The notes: generated by a model not told the origin, from the letters alone. Positions 42,240 through 51,759 are shown, counted from the stretch's first letter. The stretch: 64,000 bases of DNA from Mycobacterium sp. ST-F2 (GCF_001905655.1 NZ_JMHT01000006.1:1-64000), one strand, 5' to 3'. Made by a program: numbers and translations.

Positions 42240-44036
42240 TTAGAACCAGGCGTCCCGCATCTCCAGCGTCGTGCGGTCCAGCGACTCGAGCAGGTCCAAT
42301 TGCGGTGCGGTCTTGGGCAATTCGAAACGGAAGAAGTACCGGGTCGCCTGACGCTTGCCGTCGTAGAAGTCGCCGTCCTTACCGGCGGCAGCGACGAACT
42401 GCTCGAGCCACAGCCACGCCACCACGATGTGCCCGAACGCCTCCAGGTAGACGTGGCTGTTGGCCATCACGGCAGGAATGTCGCCCGAGCCGAACATGCC
42501 GGCCGTCACGGCGACGAGCCGCTGCCACGACGCGTCCAGCGCCGCCGCCAGTTCAGCGGCCTCCCCGCCCAACGCGTCGGCGGTCGCCACCGTCGAAGCG
42601 ATGACCCGCCCCAGCGCCGCCAGGCTGGCCCCGCCACGCTGAGTCACCTTGCGGCCCAACAGGTCCAGGCTCTGGATGCCGTTGGTGCCCTCGTGGATCG
42701 GGTTCAGCCGGTTGTCCCGGTAGTGCTGCTCGACGTCGTATTCACGGGTGTAGCCGTACCCGCCGTGCACCTGGATCGCCAGGTTGTTGGCTTCCAGACA
42801 CCACTGCGATGGCCAGCTCTTGGCGATGGGCGTCAGGATGTCCACGAGCAGCCCGGCGGCGTCGGCTTCGTCGTCCGACTCCGCGCTGTGCTGCAGGTCG
42901 ACCAGCCGTGCGCAGTACAGGCCCAGGGCCATGCCACCTTCGACATAGGCCTTCTGCGCCAACAGCATTCGCCGGACGTCGGGGTGTTCGACGATGGGCA
43001 CCTGGGGCGTCGTCGGGTCCTTGACGTCCAGCGGCCGGCCCTGCGGCCGCTCGCGTGCGTACTGCACCGACTTGAGGTAACCGGTGTAGCCGAGCGCCAC
43101 CGCGCCCATGCCGACGGCCAGCCGGGCCTCGTTCATCATCTGGAACATGTAGACGATGCCGCGATGGGGCTCGCCGACCAGGTAACCGACGGCGCCGTTC
43201 TCGCCACCCGGATTGAATTGCGTGTCACCGAAATTCAGCACGGTGTTGGTGACGCCGCGCTGCCCCATCTTGTGGTTCAATCCCGCGATGGCCACGTCGT
43301 TGCGCTCGCCGATCGAACCGTCGGCGTTCACCAGGAACTTGGGCACGATGAACAGCGAGATGCCCTTCGTACCGGGAGGCCCGCCGGGGAGCTTGGCCAG
43401 CACCAGGTTGACGATGTTGTCGGTCATTTCGTGTTCGGCGCCCGAAATCCACATCTTCGAGCCGAACAGCCGGTAGGTGCCGTCGTCGCGCGGTTCGGCG
43501 CGGGTGGCCACGTCGGCCAGTGACGACCCGGCCTGTGTCTCCGAGAGTGCCATGGTGCCCGAAAAGCGGCCTGCCAGCATGGGTTTGACGTAGGTCTCGA
43601 TCTGCTCGGGGGTGCCGAACTTGGTCAGCAGATTGGCGTTGGCGATGGTCAGCATCAGGTAGCCCGACGTCGACACGTTGGCCGCGGCGATCCACGCGAA
43701 CGCCGCCTGCGCGACCACGGCGGGCAGCTGCGCGCCACCCACCGATTCGTCCATCGACATACCGATCAGATCGGCGCCGACGAACGCGTCCCAGGCCTCT
43801 TTGACCTCGGGCACCATCGTCACGGTCTGCCCGTCGAAGGTGGGCTCGTTGGCGTCGCTCTTCTTGTTGTGCGGCGCGAAGCAGCGCTCGGCGAGTTGCT
43901 CACTGAGGTCCAGGACCCCGTCGAAGGTCTCGCGTGAGTGGTCGGCGAACCGCTTGCGACCGGTCAGTTCGTCGACCTTGAGCCACTCATACAGCAGGAA
44001 GTCGAGGTCTCGGCGGGACAGCAGCAGGGATTTCAT
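42240..44036 (-). CDS. Acyl-CoA dehydrogenase, FadE5/DmdC type
   Basis: 598 residues, longer than ordinary acyl-CoA dehydrogenases and typical of the FadE5/DmdC subgroup. FSGTMALSETQAGSSLADVATRA and WISGAEHEM are the FAD/substrate-binding segments; YRDNRLNPIHEGTNGIQSLDLLGRKV includes the Glu used as catalytic base in this subgroup; an extra C-terminal helical domain follows. It oxidises acyl-CoA to enoyl-CoA. It lies 30 bases downstream of a TetR gene and is probably cotranscribed with it. Confidence 0.9.
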   Translation of the reverse strand: MKSLLLSRRDLDFLLYEWLKVDELTGRKRFADHSRETFDGVLDLSEQLAERCFAPHNKKSDANEPTFDGQTVTMVPEVKEAWDAFVGADLIGMSMDESVGGAQLPAVVAQAAFAWIAAANVSTSGYLMLTIANANLLTKFGTPEQIETYVKPMLAGRFSGTMALSETQAGSSLADVATRAEPRDDGTYRLFGSKMWISGAEHEMTDNIVNLVLAKLPGGPPGTKGISLFIVPKFLVNADGSIGERNDVAIAGLNHKMGQRGVTNTVLNFGDTQFNPGGENGAVGYLVGEPHRGIVYMFQMMNEARLAVGMGAVALGYTGYLKSVQYARERPQGRPLDVKDPTTPQVPIVEHPDVRRMLLAQKAYVEGGMALGLYCARLVDLQHSAESDDEADAAGLLVDILTPIAKSWPSQWCLEANNLAIQVHGGYGYTREYDVEQHYRDNRLNPIHEGTNGIQSLDLLGRKVTQRGGASLAALGRVIASTVATADALGGEAAELAAALDASWQRLVAVTAGMFGSGDIPAVMANSHVYLEAFGHIVVAWLWLEQFVAAAGKDGDFYDGKRQATRYFFRFELPKTAPQLDLLESLDRTTLEMRDAWF

Positions 44037-44066
44037 CGGACCTCGGTCACCTCTCGAGCGCGCTGA

Positions 44067-44756
44067 TCAGTGGGATGTGCCGCCGCCGAGGGGATCCTCG
44101 GTGCGGATCGTTTCGTCGCGGATCAGACCGCGCAGTAGTGCTGTGCTGAATTCGACGGCGATCTCGGAGGCCGTGCGCCGGCCGTGCGGGCGCAACCACC
44201 GGTAGGCGCCCAGCGTCATCCCGATGTAGCCCAGGGCGAGCACGTGCGAGTCGCAGTCGTTGAACTCGCCGCTGGCGATCCCGCGGTCGATGACATCGCG
44301 GACGTGCTCATAGACGGTGGTCTCCGCCTTGCGGATGTAGGCGACCTGCTCCTCGGTGAACCATTCGGTGATGTACGGCCCCTCCTGGAAGTACACCGCC
44401 GCCGATTCCAGGTCGGTGGCGATGCCGGTCAGCAGCCGCCGGGTGAAGTTGAAGATGGTCTCGCGCGCCGAAGCGGTGGGGTCGTCGTGCAGGGCGTCGA
44501 CGGTGAAGTCGGCGGTCGACTTGTAGATGTCCCAGAGGATCAGCGACTTGCTGGCGTAGTAGTGGTAGACGGTCGCCTTGTTGAGCCCGACGGCGTCGGC
44601 GACGTCGTCCATGCGCGTGCCGTGGTAACCGCGGGCCGCGAACAGTTTGGCGGCCACCGCCAGCAATTCCTCGCGCCGCGACGTGCCGTTCGACGCAGCC
44701 GCCGTGCCCGCGGACGACCCCGTGGCAGAACCTTTTGTCGACGACTCTGTGGACAT
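44067..44756 (-). CDS. TetR-family regulator (Rv0158 type)
   Basis: 229 residues. After a Ser/Thr/Ala-rich head, the HTH at about 28-73 reads RREELLAVAAKLFAARGYHGTRMDDVADAVGLNKATVYHYYASKSLILWDIY. The ligand domain (about 80-210) is of the fatty-acid-responsive sort, KstR2/FadR-like by appearance only. It heads the transcript with the acyl-CoA dehydrogenase. The palindrome CCAATC-N4-GGTTGG 40 bases upstream is a good candidate operator. Confidence 0.9.
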   Translation of the reverse strand: MSTESSTKGSATGSSAGTAAASNGTSRREELLAVAAKLFAARGYHGTRMDDVADAVGLNKATVYHYYASKSLILWDIYKSTADFTVDALHDDPTASARETIFNFTRRLLTGIATDLESAAVYFQEGPYITEWFTEEQVAYIRKAETTVYEHVRDVIDRGIASGEFNDCDSHVLALGYIGMTLGAYRWLRPHGRRTASEIAVEFSTALLRGLIRDETIRTEDPLGGGTSH

Positions 44757-44795
44757 GTCAGCTCACTCTATGCAGCCGGACGCGTGGCCCGGGAC

Positions 44796-44811
44796 CCAAT
44801 CAACTGGTTGG
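44796..44811. promoter_or_regulatory. Palindrome CCAATC-AACT-GGTTGG upstream of tetR gene
   Basis: Arms CCAATC (44796-44801) and GGTTGG (44806-44811) with a four-base centre; five of six positions pair. A lone GGTTGG half-site occurs at 44897-44902 before the small gene. The same motif recurs in front of the aldehyde dehydrogenase at 57750-57765. Confidence 0.5.
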
Positions 44812-44910
44812 CCAGTCTATGCCGTGACATATCGGCAGCCGATCCGCCACTCGGAACCGCGGCTCAGCAGCTAAGCTCGGAAGTAACTAGCTGGTCGGTT
44901 GGAGGTACTG

Positions 44911-45021
44911 ATGGATCCGAACCCGGATTACGACGCGAGCGACGAGGTCGAGTACTTCTTCAACTGGGTCCCGTGGGGCCTGCGCGGCGTCTACCCGCCC
45001 CCGGCGTACCCCCCGGTGTAA
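44911..45021 (+). CDS. 36-residue conserved-type small protein (Rv0157A-like)
   Basis: MDPNPDYDASDEVEYFFNWV followed by PWGLRGVYPPPAYPPV: an acidic first half and an aromatic/Pro-rich end. ATG with GGAGGT eight bases upstream (44901-44906). M. tuberculosis has a small protein (Rv0157A) in the same neighbourhood, between tetR Rv0158 and pntB, with the same orientation relative to tetR. Too short for domain prediction; role unknown. Confidence 0.6.
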   Translation: MDPNPDYDASDEVEYFFNWVPWGLRGVYPPPAYPPV

Positions 45022-45154
45022 TCCAAGTTTCACCCACCGGCCGGTGTTCGACGCACGTCGTCCCACCGGCCGGAATCTTGTGTGCCCAGAACCGTGCCGA
45101 TGGCGTAGAAATATCCCGGCACGGCCCAGGCAATGCGCTTTTGGTCGGTTTATG

Positions 45155-45194
45155 AGCGACTGCTAATTTATAAGCGATTGCTAACTGGTATAGG
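45155..45194 (+). promoter_or_regulatory. Tandem 12-base direct repeats abutting the pntA promoter
   Basis: AGCGACTGCTAA (45155-45166) and AGCGATTGCTAA (45173-45184) differ at one base and lie 18 bases apart. They are followed by an extended -10 TGGTATAGG (45186-45194). They cover the -35 region, so they are likely binding sites for a regulator of transhydrogenase expression. Confidence 0.55.
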
Positions 45195-45267
45195 GGGCAA
45201 GAGCACCGTCCAGACGTGGATGGGGGAGACTCTTGCAAGCAAACCAACACAGATCGGATCGAATTCG

Positions 45268-46794
45268 ATGATCATCGGGATTCCCCGCGAGTCTCTGGCT
45301 GGTGAGACGCGGGTTGCCGCCACTCCTGCAACTGTCGGGCAGCTGATCAAGCTCGGCTACTCGGTAGTGGTCGAGTCCGGCGCGGGCGACTTGTCCAGTT
45401 TCTCCGACGCCGCCTATGTCGAGGCCGGCGCCGACGTCGGCTCCCCCTGGGCCGCGGACATCGTGCTCAAGGTCAACGCCCCTGACGATGCGGAGATCGC
45501 GTCTCTCAAGGACGGCGCCACCCTGGTCAGCCTGATCTCCCCCGGGTTGAAGCCCGAACTGGTCGAGAAACTCGCCACCCGCCCGATCACGGTGCTGGCC
45601 ATGGACGCGGTGCCGCGTATTTCGCGCGCCCAGTCCCTGGATGTGCTGTCCTCGATGGCCAACATCGCCGGTTACCGCGCCGTCGTCGAAGCCGCGCACG
45701 CGTTCGGCCGGTTCTTCACCGGCCAGGTCACCGCCGCGGGCAAGGTCCCGCCGGCCAAGGTCCTGGTCGTCGGTGCCGGCGTCGCCGGCCTGGCCGCGAT
45801 CGGTGCCGCCGGCTCGCTCGGTGCCGTCGTGCGGGCCACCGACCCGCGTCCCGAGGTCGCCGACCAGGTTGCCTCCCTCGGCGGTGAGTACCTGTCCGTC
45901 GCCAACGACAAAGCCGAAGTCTCCGCGACCGGCTACGCCAAGGAGATGGACGACGACTACAAGGCCCGCGAAGCCGAGCTCTACGCCGAGCAGTGCAAGG
46001 ACGTCGACATCATCATCACCACCGCGCTGATCCCGGGCCGTCCCGCGCCCCGGATCATCACCGCGGACATGGTCGCCTCCATGAAGTCCGGCTCGGTAAT
46101 CGTCGACATGGCCGCAGCCAACGGCGGCAACGTCGAAGGCACCGTCAAGGACCAGGCCATCGTCACCGACAACGGCGTGACCATCATCGGTTACACCGAC
46201 CTGGCCGGGCGCCTGCCCGCCCAAGCCTCACAGCTGTACGGCACCAACCTGGTGAACCTGCTCAAGCTGCTGACCCCGGAGAAGGACGGCCAGGTCGTCC
46301 TCGACTTCGACGACGTCGTGCAGCGCGGCGTGACCGTGGTCCGCGACGGCGAGATCACCTGGCCGCCGCCCCCGGTGCAGGTCTCGGCCGCCCCGGCCGC
46401 AGCGGCAGCCGTCGCAGCTCCCGTGGTCTCGCAGGCCAAGGCGCCGATGTCCACCGGCCGTCGCCTGGGCATCACCTTCGGTGCCGCCGCGGTGCTGTTC
46501 GCGCTGATCGCAGCCTCCCCGGCCGCCTTGCAGGTGCACCTGACGGTGTTCGCCCTGGCCATCGTCATCGGCTACTACGTCATCGGGCACGTGCACCACG
46601 CCCTGCACACCCCGCTGATGTCGGTGACCAACGCGATCTCCGGCATCATCGTCGTCGGCGCCCTGCTGCAGGTCGGCCACCGCAATGTGCCCATCACTGC
46701 GCTGGCCACTGTCGCGATCCTGCTCGCCAGCATCAACGTCTTCGGTGGCTTCGCGGTGACCCGCCGCATGCTGGCCATGTTCTCCCGCAGCTAG
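45268..46794 (+). CDS. pntA: NAD(P) transhydrogenase alpha subunit (PntAA-PntAB fused)
   Basis: 508 residues. Start [20 protein letters not shown] is the standard alpha-subunit opening; longer frames upstream run through the promoter. Domain I (NAD-binding) spans 1-380 with [20 protein letters not shown] and [31 protein letters not shown] Pro/Ala linker (about 375-400) joins to a C-terminal membrane part with three spans ([51 protein letters not shown]) that corresponds to PntAB. In M. tuberculosis these are two genes. The complex uses the proton gradient to make NADPH from NADH. Confidence 0.93.
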   Translation: MIIGIPRESLAGETRVAATPATVGQLIKLGYSVVVESGAGDLSSFSDAAYVEAGADVGSPWAADIVLKVNAPDDAEIASLKDGATLVSLISPGLKPELVEKLATRPITVLAMDAVPRISRAQSLDVLSSMANIAGYRAVVEAAHAFGRFFTGQVTAAGKVPPAKVLVVGAGVAGLAAIGAAGSLGAVVRATDPRPEVADQVASLGGEYLSVANDKAEVSATGYAKEMDDDYKAREAELYAEQCKDVDIIITTALIPGRPAPRIITADMVASMKSGSVIVDMAAANGGNVEGTVKDQAIVTDNGVTIIGYTDLAGRLPAQASQLYGTNLVNLLKLLTPEKDGQVVLDFDDVVQRGVTVVRDGEITWPPPPVQVSAAPAAAAAVAAPVVSQAKAPMSTGRRLGITFGAAAVLFALIAASPAALQVHLTVFALAIVIGYYVIGHVHHALHTPLMSVTNAISGIIVVGALLQVGHRNVPITALATVAILLASINVFGGFAVTRRMLAMFSRS

Positions 46795-46829
46795 AGCCTG
46801 CGAACCTCAGAAACCTTTGGAACGGATTC

Positions 46830-48260
46830 ATGTTCAACGCAGAAACCATCACCAACGTGGCGAACGCGGCCTACGTCGTCGCAGCCCTGTTGTTCATCCT
46901 CGCTCTGGCCGGCCTCTCCAAGCACGAGACCTCCAAGGCAGGTAACGCCTTCGGCATGGCCGGCATGGGCGTCGCCCTGATCGCCACCATCGTCCTGGCC
47001 ATCAACAAGCAGATCGAGCCCCTGGGCCTCGGACTGCTGGTCGGCGCCATGGCCATCGGTGCCGCGATCGGTCTGTGGCGCGCCCGCATCGTCGAGATGA
47101 CCGGCATGCCCGAACTGATCGCGCTGCTGCACAGCTTCGTCGGTCTGGCCGCGGTACTGGTCGGCTGGTCCGGCTACCTGCACGTGGAGCACGAGCTCGA
47201 CGGCCAGGGTGCCCTCGAGCTGGCCAAGGAAGGCATGCTCGGCATCCACTCCGCCGAGGTCTTCATCGGTGTCTTCATCGGTGCCGTCACCTTCACCGGT
47301 TCGATCGTCGCCAACCTGAAGCTGTCTGCCAAGATCAAGTCCGCCCCGCTGATGCTGCCGGGCAAGAACTTCCTCAACGTCGGCTCGCTGGTGCTGTTCG
47401 TCGCCCTCACCGTGTGGTTCGTCATCTCGCCGAACCTGTGGCTGCTGGTCGGCGTCACCGTCCTGGCCCTGCTGCTGGGCTGGCACCTGGTCGCCTCCAT
47501 CGGCGGTGGCGACATGCCCGTCGTCGTCTCGATGCTCAACAGCTACTCCGGTTGGGCCGCGGCCGCCTCCGGCTTCCTGCTGTCCAACGACCTGCTGATC
47601 ATCACCGGCGCGCTCGTCGGCTCCTCCGGTGCCTACCTGTCGTACATCATGTGCAAGGCCATGAACCGGTCGTTCATCTCCGTCATCGCCGGTGGCTTCG
47701 GCATCGAAGCCGGCCCGGCCGAAGACAAGGACTACGGCGAGCACCGCGAGATCACCGCCGAAGGCGCAGCCGAGCTGCTGGCCTCGGCCAGCTCGGTGAT
47801 CATCACCCCCGGCTACGGCATGGCCGTCGCCCAGGCCCAGTACGGCGTCGCCGACCTGACCCGCAAGCTGCGCGAGAAGGGCGTCACCGTCCGCTTCGGC
47901 ATCCACCCCGTCGCCGGCCGCCTGCCCGGCCACATGAACGTGCTGCTGGCCGAGGCCAAGGTGCCCTACGACATCGTCCTGGAGATGGACGAGATCAACG
48001 ACGACTTCGACGACACCGACGTCGTGCTCGTCATCGGCGCCAACGACACCGTCAACCCGGCCGCTTCCGAAGACCCGGGTTCGCCGATCGCCGGCATGCC
48101 GGTGCTCACGGTGTGGAACGCCAACAACGTCATCGTGTTCAAGCGCTCCATGGCCTCCGGCTACGCCGGCGTGCAGAACCCGCTGTTCTTCCGCGACAAC
48201 AGCCAGATGCTGTTCGGCGACGCCCGCGACCGCGTCAACGACATCCTGGCCGCGCTGTAG
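46830..48260 (+). CDS. pntB: NAD(P) transhydrogenase beta subunit PntB
   Basis: 476 residues. About eight to nine membrane helices to residue 275, including [21 protein letters not shown] and [27 protein letters not shown], which line the proton path. The soluble NADP-binding domain III follows ([64 protein letters not shown]). 35 bases after pntA, same transcript, closed by a strong terminator. Confidence 0.95.
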   Translation: MFNAETITNVANAAYVVAALLFILALAGLSKHETSKAGNAFGMAGMGVALIATIVLAINKQIEPLGLGLLVGAMAIGAAIGLWRARIVEMTGMPELIALLHSFVGLAAVLVGWSGYLHVEHELDGQGALELAKEGMLGIHSAEVFIGVFIGAVTFTGSIVANLKLSAKIKSAPLMLPGKNFLNVGSLVLFVALTVWFVISPNLWLLVGVTVLALLLGWHLVASIGGGDMPVVVSMLNSYSGWAAAASGFLLSNDLLIITGALVGSSGAYLSYIMCKAMNRSFISVIAGGFGIEAGPAEDKDYGEHREITAEGAAELLASASSVIITPGYGMAVAQAQYGVADLTRKLREKGVTVRFGIHPVAGRLPGHMNVLLAEAKVPYDIVLEMDEINDDFDDTDVVLVIGANDTVNPAASEDPGSPIAGMPVLTVWNANNVIVFKRSMASGYAGVQNPLFFRDNSQMLFGDARDRVNDILAAL

Positions 48261-48268
48261 CCGTACCC

Positions 48269-48307
48269 GAAAAAGCCTCCAATCCATTCGGATTGGAGGC
48301 TTTTTCG
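48269..48307 (+). terminator. Rho-independent-type terminator after pntB
   Basis: An 18-base perfect stem: CGAAAAAGCCTCCAATCC pairs with GGATTGGAGGCTTTTTCG across a three- to four-base loop, with T-rich end; nine bases after the stop codon. Confidence 0.9.
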
Positions 48308-48317
48308 TTGCGGTGCC

Positions 48318-48392
48318 CGACACAATGTGACGCTGAGAGCCTCGTCGCGGCGTATATAGCGCTGGCAACGCTCTCAGCGTCACATTGTGTCG
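48318..48392. repeat. 23-base perfect inverted repeat with 29-base centre
   Basis: Left arm 48318-48340 begins CGACACAATGTGACGCTGAG; the right arm 48370-48392 is its exact reverse complement. It lies between pntB and the convergent hydrolase gene, right after the pntB terminator. The centre contains TATATA. It could be a dispersed intergenic repeat, the mark of a small mobile element, or a hairpin that ends transcription from the hydrolase side. Confidence 0.8.
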
Positions 48393-48413
48393 GTGCCACC
48401 CACCTCGATCGCG

Positions 48414-49310
48414 TCAGCGGACGAAATCGCCTATCGCCGCGAGGAACTGGTCGGGCTTCTCAACCATGGGGCTGTGGCCGGAGCCTGCGATGACATGCGG
48501 CGGCAGGCCTGCGGCGGTGTAGCGCGCGACGTTGGACTCCGCCGGCGTCAGGACGTCCTTGTCGCCCCACACCACCAGCACCGGCTTGCCCAGCCCCTTC
48601 AACGTCTCCACCACGGGCCGGCCGGGCTCCTTGGAGTCACACACGCCCGCGTAGGTCAGCTGCTTCAGGGACCGGTACGCCAGCGCCGGGACGGGGTAGT
48701 CGGCGGCGAACCCGGTCTGCAGCGAACTCTTGCTGATCGCATCGACGCTCCGGAGGTGATCCAGCGCGGGTCCGAGGACCGGCCAGCACAGCATCTTGCC
48801 GAGCAACGGCATGGCGACCAGATCCTCGCCGGCTGGAGTATCCGAAACCGCTACGCGCTCAACCATTTCCGGGTACTTGGTGGCGAACGCGGCAGCCACC
48901 TCGCCGCCCATCGAATGCCCCACGAGTTCGGCATGCCGAACACCCAATGCCTCCAGCGCCCGGTGCACGGCCTCGGCCTGACCGTCGGCGTGATACGGCG
49001 CGGCATCGGTCGGGGCCTCGGAACCGCCGTGGCCGACGAGGTCGACGGCGATCACCCGCTGGTGGGCGGCCAGTGCCGGGGCGACCTTCTCCCACCACTC
49101 GATGGAGGCCGAATACCCGTGCAGCAGAACGATTGCGCGGTCACCGGGTGGCCCGTATTCGCGGACGTTCAGGTCTGGTCCATCGAGCTTCAGGACGTGG
49201 CCGCCGGCGAACGGTTCCGGCGCCCGGCTGGTGTGCTCCACGACCACGGCGTTGACAACCAACGCCACCACCGCGGCGACCAGGAGGCCGATCAGGATGC
49301 GCAGTTTCAT
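48414..49310 (-). CDS. Alpha/beta hydrolase with N-terminal membrane segment
   Basis: 298 residues. A hydrophobic N-terminus (LRILIGLLVAAVVALVVNAVVV) anchors or exports it. The fold is clear: LLHGYSASIEWWEKVAPAL, DLVGHGGSEAP, nucleophile in GHSMGGEVA, acid in VWGDKDVLTP, base in AGSGHSPMVEKP. Substrate unknown; likely an ester or epoxide outside the membrane. Convergent with pntB. Confidence 0.88.
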   Translation of the reverse strand: MKLRILIGLLVAAVVALVVNAVVVEHTSRAPEPFAGGHVLKLDGPDLNVREYGPPGDRAIVLLHGYSASIEWWEKVAPALAAHQRVIAVDLVGHGGSEAPTDAAPYHADGQAEAVHRALEALGVRHAELVGHSMGGEVAAAFATKYPEMVERVAVSDTPAGEDLVAMPLLGKMLCWPVLGPALDHLRSVDAISKSSLQTGFAADYPVPALAYRSLKQLTYAGVCDSKEPGRPVVETLKGLGKPVLVVWGDKDVLTPAESNVARYTAAGLPPHVIAGSGHSPMVEKPDQFLAAIGDFVR

Positions 49311-49368
49311 GGCGCGACGCTACCGCCGCGACCCCACTGCCAGCGATGAATTATTTCCTGCCACCGCG

Positions 49369-50553
49369 TCAGCGCTCAGGAGGTGAGGTGACGGTGACGC
49401 GGGTGCCGCCGTCGGGGCCGGAGTCGACGAGCATCGAGCCGCCCATCGCATCGAACCGGGCCAGCAGCGAGCCCAGGCCGATGTGCCCGTCGGCGACGTA
49501 CCTGGCCACCTCGGCCGAGTCAAACCCGACGCCGTCGTCAGACACGGTCAGGACGATCCGGTTGCCGATGCGGCCCAGCCGCACCGTCACCGTCGTGGCC
49601 TGCGCGTGCTTGCCGATGTTGGTCAGCAGTTCGCGGGCCGCGCGGTACAGGAGCTGCTGCGAATCCGGCTTGCCCACCTCCTCGAGGTCGGCGCGCACCT
49701 CGATGCGGCTGCGAGACTCGAACTGCCGCAACAGTTCCCGTACGGCCGGGGTCAGGCCGAGCTGCGCCAGCACCTGCGGATGCAGCTCGGTGACCGTCGA
49801 GCGCAGCGCCGTCGCGGTGTCCTCGAGGGCCGCGTAGACGGCGTCGAGTTCGGGGGCGGGCGTGCGTTCCCGGACCTCGTCGAGCTGCAGACGGGCCGCC
49901 AGCAGCGTCTGCAGCGGGCCGTCGTGTAGCCCTTCGGCGACTTCCCGGTTGTGCCGCTCGTCGGACTGCATGGCCTCGGACACCAGCTGGCGACGCACCT
50001 CCTGCAGGGCGTGCACGCGCTCCTGGCGCCGGACCAGCACGAAGCACAACACGGTGGTGGCCACGGCCAGCCACACCAGGAATCCGAAGTGGGTGTAGAC
50101 CATGTTCGGCAGGCCCATGCGGTCGTCGTGTTTGGAATAGAAGATCCACACCGCCAGGTAGCCGGCGGCCGTCAGCGTGCCGATCGCCGCGGTCATCAGC
50201 GGCCGGTCCTGGAACGCCACCGAGATCGGCAGCAGGAAGAAGACGGGCAGCAGGGCCGCGGTCGCGCCGCCGGACACCAGGCACAGCGACAGGATCACCA
50301 CCAGGTCGATGCCGGTCGATGCCCAGTCGGCCCAGCGCGGGACGGGTCCGCGAAGTACGGCCACCAGCCACACCACCGCGGCGATGGCGTACAGCCCCAG
50401 GATCACCGCGTACAGCTCGGGCAGCCAGTGGTCGACTTCCCAGATCCACACCAGCACGCCGATCAGCGCGATCAGCGGCAGTCGCAGCCCAGCGGAAATC
50501 CGCACGGGTTCAGCGGCCAGGTACTCCCCGATCCGGGTGAGTGTCGACCGCAC
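49369..50553 (-). CDS. Sensor histidine kinase, NarL/LuxR-partner (HisKA_3) type
   Basis: 394 residues from a GTG one base after the response-regulator stop; an earlier start inside that gene is less likely. Five or six N-terminal membrane helices (residues 22-175) make up the sensor. The dimerisation/phosphoacceptor part contains ERHNREVAEGLHDGPLQTLLAARLQLDEV with His210. The ATPase part has TNIGKHAQATTVTV, VSDDGVGFD and HIGLGSLLARFDAMGG. Pairs with the response regulator upstream in the same transcript. Signal unknown. Confidence 0.92.
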   Translation of the reverse strand: MRSTLTRIGEYLAAEPVRISAGLRLPLIALIGVLVWIWEVDHWLPELYAVILGLYAIAAVVWLVAVLRGPVPRWADWASTGIDLVVILSLCLVSGGATAALLPVFFLLPISVAFQDRPLMTAAIGTLTAAGYLAVWIFYSKHDDRMGLPNMVYTHFGFLVWLAVATTVLCFVLVRRQERVHALQEVRRQLVSEAMQSDERHNREVAEGLHDGPLQTLLAARLQLDEVRERTPAPELDAVYAALEDTATALRSTVTELHPQVLAQLGLTPAVRELLRQFESRSRIEVRADLEEVGKPDSQQLLYRAARELLTNIGKHAQATTVTVRLGRIGNRIVLTVSDDGVGFDSAEVARYVADGHIGLGSLLARFDAMGGSMLVDSGPDGGTRVTVTSPPER

Positions 50554-50554
50554 G

Positions 50555-51196
50555 TCAGTCCAGCAGCTTGCGACGCATCGCCTCAGCCACGGCCGCCGCA
50601 CGGTCCCCGACGCCGAGCTTCTCGTAGAGCCGCTGCACGTGGGTCTTGACGGTGGACGGCGCCAGGTACAGCTCCTTGGCCATGGCGGGGATGGTCGCGC
50701 CCTTGGCGATCAGTTGCAGGACTTCACGTTCGCGCGGGCTCAGCGCGGGTGCGTCCGGCTCGGCCCGGCGACGGATCTCGCCGGCCAGGCCCGCGGCCAG
50801 GCTGGGTGCGACGACGTCGCGGCCCTTCGCACATTCGAGGATCGCGTTGACGAGTTCGCTGCGCGTCGACTCTTTCGGCAGGAAACCCGCCGCGCCGTCC
50901 TGTAGGGCGCGGTACACGATCTCGGCTTCGTCATGGGCAGAGAGCAACAACACCCGGGTCGGCAGGCCGTCGCGCTGCACCGCAGCCGCCACCTGGGCGC
51001 CGTCCATACCGGGCATGCGGTAGTCCAGCAGAGCCACCTGTGGCTTGTGGGTGCGGATCGCCTCCAGTGCCGACGTGCCGTCATCTGCTTCGGCCAGCAC
51101 TTCGATGGCGCCACTCGCGGTCAGCGCGCGGACGACGCCGTCGCGAAACATCGGGTGGTCGTCCCCCACCACCACGCGAACCCGTTCGTCGGTCAT
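50555..51196 (-). CDS. NarL/FixJ-type response regulator
   Basis: 213 residues, start MTDERVRVVVGDD. Receiver domain with acidic pocket GDDHP and phosphoacceptor Asp58 in LLDYRMPGMDG, then Ser/Thr in LLLSAHDEAE and Lys in GFLPKESTR. A C-terminal LuxR HTH follows: LSPREREVLQLIAKGATIPAMAKELYLAPSTVKTHVQRLYEKLGV. First gene of the pair with the histidine kinase. A likely target is the small secreted protein gene divergently oriented 218 bases upstream. Confidence 0.93.
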   Translation of the reverse strand: MTDERVRVVVGDDHPMFRDGVVRALTASGAIEVLAEADDGTSALEAIRTHKPQVALLDYRMPGMDGAQVAAAVQRDGLPTRVLLLSAHDEAEIVYRALQDGAAGFLPKESTRSELVNAILECAKGRDVVAPSLAAGLAGEIRRRAEPDAPALSPREREVLQLIAKGATIPAMAKELYLAPSTVKTHVQRLYEKLGVGDRAAAVAEAMRRKLLD

Positions 51197-51414
51197 GCCG
51201 TCAGCGTCGCACGGCGACCAGCGAAAAAGTAACTCCGATCGCAAATTAACCGGCCGGTGTCGGGTGGTTGTCCCCCGATCAGCGGACCCGGGAATCGTCC
51301 GGCGATTGGGCCGATTACCCGATACCCGCCGCGCCCGCGTCGCGGCATTCTTGAGTCATCACCGGAACACACCGGAGCAAGACACCAAAAGCCCACTGAC
51401 ACAGGAGAATTGAC

Positions 51415-51645
51415 ATGAACATCTCAGCCCGCACCCTCGGCCTCTCGGTCATCGCCGCCGGCGTTCTCGGCGGCTCGGCACTCGGCCTGGCCGGCGTCGC
51501 CGGCGCCACGACCCTCGGCCCCGACGTCCGTCCGCCGTACGTGGTCGCCACGCCGTCCATCACCGCTCCCCCGGCCGGCATGCCGCTGCCCGGCGCCATC
51601 TGGCACCACGGCATCTACCGTGTGGCCGCACTGCAGGGCCGCTGA
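51415..51645 (+). CDS. Small secreted protein
   Basis: 76 residues. AGGAGAAT is placed just before the ATG. Signal peptide LSVIAAGVLGGSALGLAGVAGATT with a cut likely after AGA (residues about 29-31), leaving roughly 45 residues rich in Pro and aromatic/His (PPYVVATPSITAPPAGMPLP, WHHGIY). No family recognised. Followed by a strong terminator, so transcribed alone. It is divergent from the two-component system. Confidence 0.7.
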   Translation: MNISARTLGLSVIAAGVLGGSALGLAGVAGATTLGPDVRPPYVVATPSITAPPAGMPLPGAIWHHGIYRVAALQGR

Positions 51646-51657
51646 CCGCCCCGAACC

Positions 51658-51695
51658 CGGATTCCCTCCCCGAAGTCGTCGCGGGGAGGGAATCC
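51658..51695 (+). terminator. Hairpin terminator after small secreted protein gene
   Basis: CGGATTCCCTCCCCG (51658-51672) pairs with CGGGGAGGGAATCCG (51681-51695), a perfect 15-base GC-rich stem with an eight-base loop. Confidence 0.85.
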
Positions 51696-51759
51696 GCTGT
51701 CGTGGACCGGACGTCGACCGCCCGTCACATCGTTAGACAAGTGGCATATCGTGGCGGGC

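Noticed and set aside
46791..48383. 530-codon minus-strand frame opposite pntB
   Set aside because: Asp/Gln/Val/His-rich mirror of pntB; it would have to span the pntB terminator and gives no known fold.
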